A stretch of DNA of 11,391 nucleotides from Candidatus Caenarcanales bacterium (GTDB lineage: Bacteria; Cyanobacteriota; Vampirovibrionia; Caenarcaniphilales; Caenarcanaceae), in NCBI GenBank assembly GCA_947489925.1, contig CANLFK010000067.1:1-11391 (forward strand), given 5' to 3'. Shown here piece by piece: positions 7,409 to 11,391 of the stretch. The translations under genes and the position numbers were made by a program. Each line of letters starts with the position of its first letter. The stretch's first letter is position 1. Below the pieces are notes generated by a model. That model had not been told where the DNA came from, ran no database searches, and saw only the letters and a program-made list of their open reading frames with translations.

Positions 7409-7727
7409 TACCAAGTAGCTTCTTTATATTTGTTTGACTAAGCGTTGCAGGTATTTTATCTAATTTTAACTTCTTTTGAATCTCTTCTAAAATGTTACTT
7501 GGAAGAGTTCCCGCACTTATTCTTCCATTCAATTTTCCTCGTACGAAGCCTACTACACCGTCAGTGTCCCGAAAAGACGATCCATTAATTATCTTAGGAA
7601 GAAAGTCTTTTGGATTGTCTATACCCAGTTGTTCCAAAGCCTTTTCGAAAGAACTTACCTTTAGGCTATAAGTTGAGATAGTTTGTGATCTAGTGCTAGG
7701 TGTGGAGATAGAAATTAAACGGAGCAT
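7401..7727 (-). CDS. Hypothetical protein, 108 residues
   Basis: Not recognised. The protein is soluble and basic, with an N-terminal S/T-rich stretch (MLRLISISTPSTRSQT), a middle part with GFVRGKLNGR, and a helical C-terminus ending KKLLGIK. It has no signal peptide or membrane segment. It converges with rep, the two reading frames overlapping by eight bases at their stop codons, with no room for a terminator between them. A possible promoter lies upstream on the minus strand: TAGACA (7784-7789), 17 bases, TAAATT (7761-7766), overlapped by a motif shared with the promoter of the gene at 9818. The longer codon-like frame and own promoter support a real gene, but only moderately. Confidence 0.5.
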   Translation of the reverse strand: MLRLISISTPSTRSQTISTYSLKVSSFEKALEQLGIDNPKDFLPKIINGSSFRDTDGVVGFVRGKLNGRISAGTLPSNILEEIQKKLKLDKIPATLSQTNIKKLLGIK

Positions 7728-7748
7728 CTTTTTGATAATTGGGTAAAT

Positions 7749-7770
7749 TAGTATTACTAAAATTTAGGTT
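7749..7770 (+). repeat. Left copy of an approximately 23-bp direct repeat with a palindromic core
   Basis: It matches 9721-9743 in the same orientation except for one missing G. It contains CTAAAATTTAG, a 5-bp-arm inverted repeat. It overlaps the -10 of the possible promoter of the minus-strand gene ending at 7727. It can be read as an operator, or as one end of a 2-kb inserted block. Confidence 0.7.
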
Positions 7771-7825
7771 TATTTTCGTCTTTTGTCTAGTTTGTATTGA
7801 TTAATTTAACAATGAATTAATAATT

Positions 7826-8329
7826 TCAAATAGACTCAATAATAATTTCAACATTCAACCGTCCATCAGACCCACCGCTCGGAATAATGCGTTTGATTTT
7901 GCCATTAATTGGGCTTTTATAAGTTGTTTCTTTAAAGGCTTTTGGCGAAATTGAAGACTTTTTAAATTCTTTAGCGGTAAATTCTAAATCTTTCAAAATA
8001 GCCTCTTCATGCTCAATCATCGTATTTTGTAAATTATTTTCTTTGACAATTTGTCTAATTTCTTTTAAATAATCTTTTTGCTTTTGTACTTCTCTGTCAT
8101 GCTTTGTTGAAATATAACCTTGTGGAGTTTCTGGATCAAGCGTACGGTAAGCTAAAACTTGCCCAATTTTAATTATTTGATTTTCTTTCACTTTTAAATC
8201 ATTGATTGAACGGACAGTTACCGTAATTGGCACTATTGAATTAATACTTTCTTCTTGAGTGAAATCAATTGAAAAAGCTGATTGAGAAAGCGAAATAATA
8301 AATAAAAAGTAAATAAATAATTTTTTCAT
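7826..8329 (-). CDS. Secreted mini-adaptor protein with split lipoyl/HlyD-like domain
   Basis: 167 residues. Residues 1-20 form a signal peptide (short basic start, hydrophobic core, SQSAFS before ID), so the protein should be periplasmic or exported. The first half-motif, VTVRSINDLKVKENQIIKIGQVLAY (about 37-61), and the last, TTYKSPINGKIKRIIPSGG (about 138-156), resemble the two halves of the biotinyl-lipoyl fold. They are separated by a roughly 70-residue charged helical hairpin, as in HlyD/membrane-fusion adaptor proteins. The beta-barrel and membrane-proximal domains of real adaptors are missing. It starts three bases after the brnA stop, so it now lies downstream of the brnT-brnA operon. 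Its first 163 bp recur at 9503-9665. Specific function is unknown. Confidence 0.75.
   Translation of the reverse strand: MKKLFIYFLFIISLSQSAFSIDFTQEESINSIVPITVTVRSINDLKVKENQIIKIGQVLAYRTLDPETPQGYISTKHDREVQKQKDYLKEIRQIVKENNLQNTMIEHEEAILKDLEFTAKEFKKSSISPKAFKETTYKSPINGKIKRIIPSGGSDGRLNVEIIIESI
8167..8329 (-). repeat. 163-bp direct repeat, copy within the intact adaptor gene
   Basis: It matches 9503-9665 without gaps, differing at only three of 163 bases. It covers the start codon, signal peptide and first lipoyl half. With the other copy it flanks the two toxin-antitoxin modules. Confidence 0.95.
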
Positions 8330-8332
8330 GGT

Positions 8333-8542
8333 TTAAACCCATTGGATTTGAACTTGTTTTTGAGCTTTGGCACAGTCTTTTAGATAAAGATTTATTAGAC
8401 TTTGATAAGGTATTTCTTTTTCGGTAGCGATTTTTTTAAAATAATTAATAGTTTCCTCATCCAGCCTAATTGTGATTTGTTTTTTGAGCTTTTTTGCATA
8501 TGGATTTGGTTTTGATTTAGAAAAATCATATTCACTTTTCAT
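8333..8542 (-). CDS. brnA: BrnA antitoxin
   Basis: 69 residues with a ribbon-helix-helix region at about 20-60 (KKQITIRLDEETINYFKKIA followed by SLINLYLKDCAK), preceded by a short basic tail containing NPYAKKL. BrnA neutralises the ribonuclease toxin BrnT by direct binding and represses the operon as a DNA-binding complex. It overlaps the end of brnT by ATGA, the usual toxin-first order of this family. Three bases after its stop begins the adaptor gene, which is probably read from the same transcript. Confidence 0.9.
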   Translation of the reverse strand: MKSEYDFSKSKPNPYAKKLKKQITIRLDEETINYFKKIATEKEIPYQSLINLYLKDCAKAQKQVQIQWV

Positions 8543-8832
8543 TTTTGAAACTCCTTGTATTGTTTAGTTTCTGTTTTGGTTGCTTTACGAGCGGAGATAA
8601 TTCTTATTATTTGCTCATTTTCTCGATAACAATGACAAACAACTAATATTTTTAATTGAGAACTAAGACCTAATAAAATGAATCTGTTTTCTTCTTCTGA
8701 ATGGGCTTGATCAAGTATTAATCTGGCATTATCATCGTAAAATACAGTTTTAGCTTCTTCAAAAGATAAACCGTGTTTCTTCTGATTTGAAGAGTTCTTA
8801 GACTGATCCCAAGTAAATTTTAAATCGCTCAT
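8539..8832 (-). CDS. brnT: BrnT toxin (RelE-fold ribonuclease)
   Basis: 97 residues, the normal length. Family hallmarks in order: FTWDQSKNSSNQKKHGLSFE (6-25), AKTVFYDD, HSEEENRFILLG, a central beta strand ILVVCHCY, and RIISARKATKTETKQYKEF at the end. BrnT is a bacteriostatic ribonuclease that inhibits translation when BrnA is degraded. The gene is first in a two- or three-gene minus-strand operon (brnT, brnA, adaptor). A TATAAT box lies just 7 bases before the start codon, so the transcript may be nearly leaderless; no Shine-Dalgarno sequence is visible. Confidence 0.93.
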   Translation of the reverse strand: MSDLKFTWDQSKNSSNQKKHGLSFEEAKTVFYDDNARLILDQAHSEEENRFILLGLSSQLKILVVCHCYRENEQIIRIISARKATKTETKQYKEFQK

Positions 8833-8838
8833 AATTAT

Positions 8839-8844
8839 ATTATA
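8839..8844 (-). promoter_or_regulatory. -10 box of the brnT-brnA promoter
   Basis: On the minus strand this reads TATAAT, a perfect -10 hexamer; the -35 is not well conserved. Initiation about 7 bases on would fall at the ATG (8832), suggesting a leaderless or near-leaderless message. The AT-rich dyad around it is a plausible BrnA operator. Confidence 0.5.
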
Positions 8845-8933
8845 ACTACATTGTATTAAAACTACTAAATATTGGTTTAACTACTCCAAGTTTTAAGTAA
8901 AAATCCCTTTGTTTTTTTGTAGCCCATTTGTGG

Positions 8934-8939
8934 TACAAT
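8934..8939 (+). promoter_or_regulatory. Extended -10 box of the dinJ-yafQ promoter
   Basis: TGGTACAAT (8931-8939) is an extended -10 element. A TTGTTT at 8909-8914 could be the -35, but the 19-base spacing is long. It is divergent from the brnT promoter, so the 138 bp between the two operons holds both regulatory regions. Confidence 0.5.
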
Positions 8940-8970
8940 AATAAATAAGTTTACCAAATTTAATAAAATA

Positions 8971-9228
8971 ATGGCAAAAACAGCAACCGTAAGGGCAAGA
9001 ATAGAGCCAGATTTAAAAGAAGAAGTTGATTTGATTCTTGATTCAATGGGTGTAAACTGGACTCAGGTTATTACAATGTTAGCCAAACAATTGAGAACTG
9101 AAAAAAAACTACCATTTAAAGTAAAAGCTCCAAATGCCAAAACTAAGCAAGCTATTGAGGATTCTATTAAAGGTAGGAATTTAACAAAATTTAACTCGAA
9201 AGAAGAATTATTTGCCTCTTGGGATTAA
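8971..9228 (+). CDS. dinJ: RelB/DinJ-family antitoxin
   Basis: 85 residues. The N-terminus MAKTATVRARIEPDLKEEVD starts a ribbon-helix-helix domain that continues through GVNWTQVITMLAKQL; PFKVKAPNAKT and the charged tail ending EELFASWD form the toxin-binding part. This is the family's normal size. It would bind YafQ and autoregulate the operon. No Shine-Dalgarno sequence precedes the ATG. Its stop is seven bases before the yafQ ATG. Confidence 0.92.
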   Translation: MAKTATVRARIEPDLKEEVDLILDSMGVNWTQVITMLAKQLRTEKKLPFKVKAPNAKTKQAIEDSIKGRNLTKFNSKEELFASWD

Positions 9229-9235
9229 GCTTTCA

Positions 9236-9508
9236 ATGTATACACCTCATCAAACAAGCCAGTATAAAAGTGATATTAAAAAAATCAAAAAACAAGGTAA
9301 GAATTTACACCTTTTGAAAGATATAGTTAGTAGGCTTTTGGACGGTGAAATATTACCAGAAAAATATAAAGATCATGAATTAAAAGGTAATAAAAAAGGA
9401 ATTAGAGATTGCCATTTAGAGCCAGATTGGTTGCTTTTATATCGAATGGATAAAGAAAATAAAATATTAACTTTAATTAGAACTGGTTCTCATTCAGACT
9501 TGTTTTAA
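9236..9508 (+). CDS. yafQ: YafQ-family mRNA interferase toxin
   Basis: 90 residues from the ATG at 9236; E. coli YafQ is about 92, and this start aligns with it. A TTG at 9212 would add eight residues but would overlap the antitoxin. YafQ is a RelE-fold, ribosome-dependent ribonuclease. The active-site pattern is intact: KDHEL, then DCHLEPDW, then GSHSDLF, corresponding to the histidines and aspartate known in E. coli YafQ (H50, H63, D67, H87). It pairs with the dinJ antitoxin upstream. The stop codon lies exactly at the edge of the 163-bp repeat (9503), so the repeat supplies the last bases of the gene. Confidence 0.94.
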   Translation: MYTPHQTSQYKSDIKKIKKQGKNLHLLKDIVSRLLDGEILPEKYKDHELKGNKKGIRDCHLEPDWLLLYRMDKENKILTLIRTGSHSDLF

Positions 9509-9665
9509 TTATTTGATTTTCTTTCACTTTTAAATCTTTGATTGAACGGACAGTTACCGTAATTGGCACTATTGAATTAATACTTTCTTCTTGAGTGAAA
9601 TCAATTGAAAAAGCTGATTGAGAAAGAAAAATAATAAATAAAAAGTAAATAAATAATTTTTTCAT
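9503..9665 (-). pseudogene. Truncated 5' copy of the secreted adaptor gene
   Basis: This is the second copy of the 163-bp repeat, 160 of 163 bases identical to 8167-8329. It encodes the same signal peptide and first lipoyl half with two changes (S to F in the signal peptide, N to K later). After that the frame runs into the antisense of yafQ and stops at 9477, giving a 62-residue product. It lacks the second lipoyl half and is probably non-functional, although it could still yield a small exported peptide. The DNA upstream of it (9666-9720) is probably the adaptor gene's original promoter region. Confidence 0.88.
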
Positions 9666-9720
9666 TGGTTTTAAATTATTAGTTGTTTTAATAAATAATG
9701 CTTAAAAATTAAAAAAACAA

Positions 9721-9743
9721 TAGTATTGACTAAAATTTAGGTT
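9721..9743 (+). repeat. Right copy of the approximately 23-bp direct repeat
   Basis: It matches 7749-7770 apart from one extra G. Its palindromic core CTAAAATTTAG (9730-9740) sits at the -35 and spacer of the promoter described next, where a repressor could act. Confidence 0.7.
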
Positions 9744-9755
9744 CTTTGTTATATT
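9726..9755 (+). promoter_or_regulatory. Sigma70-type promoter of the repeat-containing gene
   Basis: TTGACT (9726-9731), an 18-base spacer and TATATT (9750-9755) are close to consensus. Transcription would begin near 9762, giving a 55-base leader before the ATG at 9818. The inverted repeat CTAAAATTTAG overlaps the -35 and spacer and may be an operator. Confidence 0.65.
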
Positions 9756-9817
9756 GGAATTAAGCAACAATTAAGCTTTTCATAAAATTTACTTATAAAA
9801 CTTTTGATTATTATATT

Positions 9818-10531
9818 ATGACTTCAATAAATCCATTAGTACCACTTCAGCGTAAGGTTGAAGTATCTGGTAAAAAAATAAACTCATTCTTAGGTTCTTC
9901 TGTTAGAGACAGATTTCAAGCAGAAGTTGATGTAAGACCTCTAGTACCACTTCAGCGTAGGGTTGAAGTATCTGGTAAAAAAATAAACTCATTCTTAGAT
10001 TCTTCTGTTAGAGACAGATTTCAAGCAGAAGTTGATGTAAGACCTTCTCTAGCTTTGCCTTCTACTGCCCCTACAAAAACATCCGAGTTACAAGCTTTGA
10101 ATCGTTTACAAAAAGCCTCTAATAGTGTTGCTGGTGCGAGAAAAGAACTCCACAACTTGAATACTAGTATTTTGAATGGGCAAGCAATTCCTATAGTTAA
10201 TGGTGCTGGTAAGGCAGGAGAATCTTATGATAGTTCTTTAGTCTTAAAAGGTGTACCCAAAGAATGGGAATTATATAATGATACTTGTTTTTCTTTAGCT
10301 AATCAAAGGGATTTATATACTAATGTTATTGATAAGGAAGGAGCTGAAGTTACTTCTTTTACTCAAGGCATTTCATCTGGTGCTGAGGCTACTGGCTTCT
10401 TACAAAGATTAAATAGTGTTATTCAAAACATTTGCAATTCATCTAAGCCACCTCAAAATAATAATTCTCAAGTTTCACAAAGTCAGACTTCCTCTGAGGG
10501 TAGTAAATCTTTTGGTTTTCGTCTGGATTAA
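9818..10531 (+). CDS. Unknown protein with a 35-residue tandem duplication
   Basis: 237 residues, not recognised. Residues 7-41 and 42-76 are near-identical 35-residue repeats (containing VEVSGKKINSFL and SSVRDRFQAEVDVRP) encoded by a 105-bp tandem duplication. A mixed helical region follows (about 88-205), then a low-complexity N/Q/S-rich tail ending KSFGFRLD. There is no signal peptide or membrane segment. A strong-looking promoter precedes it, but no Shine-Dalgarno sequence. It converges with the ATPase gene, six bases apart. A polar, S/N-rich tail can occur in proteins exported by type III or IV systems, but nothing here proves that. Confidence 0.7.
   Translation: MTSINPLVPLQRKVEVSGKKINSFLGSSVRDRFQAEVDVRPLVPLQRRVEVSGKKINSFLDSSVRDRFQAEVDVRPSLALPSTAPTKTSELQALNRLQKASNSVAGARKELHNLNTSILNGQAIPIVNGAGKAGESYDSSLVLKGVPKEWELYNDTCFSLANQRDLYTNVIDKEGAEVTSFTQGISSGAEATGFLQRLNSVIQNICNSSKPPQNNNSQVSQSQTSSEGSKSFGFRLD
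9836..10045 (+). repeat. 105-bp tandem duplication, two copies
   Basis: The copies 9836-9940 and 9941-10045 differ at only three bases (two residue changes, K to R and G to D), so the duplication is recent. Its length keeps the reading frame. Confidence 0.93.
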
Positions 10532-10537
10532 AAAATC

Positions 10538-11391
10538 TTAACTCCCCCAAGTTTTAAGCAAAAGGCGACTGACAGCCATAAAGACAATAAAAGCAATACC
10601 ACCAATAATATAAAGCAAAGTGTCATTAGTACCCAAACCAATAAATCTTAATACCGCAAAGCTCGCAATAGAAAGCAAAACTATCGGTGTTAAATCAAAG
10701 TATTTTCGGTGTAAATAAGGTTCTTGAATTGCGTAAACTTGATCATAAGTTAAATCCCCGCCAGTCGATAAAGCTAAAGCATCTTTAGTCATTTTTTCTA
10801 CTATTCCAACATTTCCACAAGCTGAATTTGTAATTCTTGTTATTAATATTTGCTTATTTGTCTCATCAGCCCTGACATTTACTAATTTATTGGTTGTAAT
10901 TTCTCTTATATATTTATTTTTCATGGGCTGTAATTCAAGTTGATTAAATCTGCGGTAAATTGATTCAAGTTCAATAGTAGGTTTAAGGCGATTGGTACAA
11001 GCGAAAACACAAACACCAGCTAAAAGAATTTTATCAATAATTACCTGATTAGCAATTGTTAAGCCAGTCATTGAATTAATTACACAAATATAATTTTTTC
11101 CAATTACCGAATCACTGATTATTTCAGCTAATTGCTCAATAGTTCTATTTTTAAGGCATTTGCTTTTTATTTCCTCGAGTGTTAAAGAAAGTGAATAATT
11201 ATCATCATCCAGTTTTAAATTCCTGTCTTGATGAAGCTTTGCAATAATACTTTCAATTAAAACGCTACGAACCGCTTTTAAGTTTTCAATCCAAAGAACT
11301 GGTCTAGTTTGGCTGTCAGTCAGGCTTTTAACTAAATAACTTTTCCCGATACCAGGTTCACCGAGTAAAAGAGTAGAAATATTATGTAATA
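10538..11391 (-). CDS. AAA-type ATPase with C-terminal membrane hairpin, 5' end beyond the window
   Basis: On the minus strand the frame is open without a stop from the window edge (first full codon 11389-11387) to the stop at 10538-10540, 283 residues visible. The ATG at 11071 is internal, not the start. Walker A, GEPGIGKS (11339-11362), lies near residue 10, so little of the protein is missing before the P-loop. Later come a beta strand, YICVINS, where Walker B is expected but without the usual acidic residues, and CVFACTN, a sensor-1-like strand, then RRFNQLELQPM, as in ExeA/TniB-like AAA proteins. Two hydrophobic segments (about 233-250 and 257-278) end the protein, making it a tail-anchored inner-membrane ATPase. 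The exact role is unknown. Confidence 0.8.
   Translation of the reverse strand, partial: LHNISTLLLGEPGIGKSYLVKSLTDSQTRPVLWIENLKAVRSVLIESIIAKLHQDRNLKLDDDNYSLSLTLEEIKSKCLKNRTIEQLAEIISDSVIGKNYICVINSMTGLTIANQVIIDKILLAGVCVFACTNRLKPTIELESIYRRFNQLELQPMKNKYIREITTNKLVNVRADETNKQILITRITNSACGNVGIVEKMTKDALALSTGGDLTYDQVYAIQEPYLHRKYFDLTPIVLLSIASFAVLRFIGLGTNDTLLYIIGGIAFIVFMAVSRLLLKTWGS

Noticed and set aside
9212..9235. TTG at 9212 as the yafQ start
   Set aside because: It overlaps the antitoxin end. The ATG at 9236 gives the family's usual length and alignment.
8878..10576. Similarity between the brnT-dinJ intergenic region (about 8878-8905) and the end of the ATPase gene (about 10547-10574)
   Set aside because: About 23 of 27 bases agree around CAAGTTTTAAG, but in AT-rich DNA a match this short is close to what chance allows, and the flanks do not align.
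1..11391. The window as a complete circular plasmid
   Set aside because: Joining the end to the start puts a TAA in the mod frame just before HGDNLEALK, and the ATPase gene would run into antisense mod. Both ends are cut genes.

Overview
This AT-rich window (G+C-rich only in a few short palindromes) looks like part of an accessory plasmid of a Gram-negative bacterium. The evidence is a Rep_3-type initiator gene preceded by tandem iterons, a restriction-modification operon, several toxin-antitoxin (TA) modules, and a secreted protein with a classical signal peptide. The base composition, weak Shine-Dalgarno use and short palindromes inserted in frame in a coding gene would fit an intracellular alphaproteobacterium (Rickettsiales-like). 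That placement is inference, and other AT-rich Gram-negatives remain possible. TGA is not used as a sense codon in any gene read. The window is not a closed circle: both ends cut through genes.

Layout. Positions 2-5424 hold a type III restriction-modification operon. It comprises a 5'-truncated mod methyltransferase, an inserted MNT/HEPN nucleotidyltransferase-toxin pair, and the Res helicase-nuclease. Inside mod is an in-frame 594-bp cassette with perfect 24-bp terminal inverted repeats, carrying a DUF559 (PD-(D/E)XK/Vsr-like) nuclease domain. A seventh copy of the same palindrome family sits alone further downstream in mod, read in another frame. Positions 5425-6049 are the replication origin: an AT-rich stretch, a terminator-like hairpin, five direct iterons, and an inverted iteron ending one base before the rep start codon. 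The rep gene occupies 6050-7408.

The region 7401-9743 is a small TA island. An unknown minus-strand gene (7401-7727) is followed by a secreted HlyD/lipoyl-like mini-adaptor gene (minus), brnA and brnT (minus), and divergent dinJ-yafQ (plus). Then comes a 163-bp copy of the 5' end of the adaptor gene. The two 163-bp copies flank both TA modules, and an outer pair of ~23-bp direct repeats flanks the adaptor gene, TA modules and fragment together. Beyond are an unknown repeat-containing protein (plus, 9818-10531) with a good sigma70-type promoter, and an open-ended minus-strand AAA-type ATPase with two C-terminal membrane helices (10538 to the window end).

How it fits together: replication is set by Rep and its iterons. 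Restriction-modification, MNT/HEPN, BrnT/BrnA and YafQ/DinJ would each favour retention of the plasmid, so at least four addiction or defence modules lie within about 9.5 kb. The most unusual structures are the nuclease-bearing palindromic cassette living in frame inside the methyltransferase gene, and the nested direct repeats that make the TA block look like an insertion that split the adaptor gene from its original promoter.
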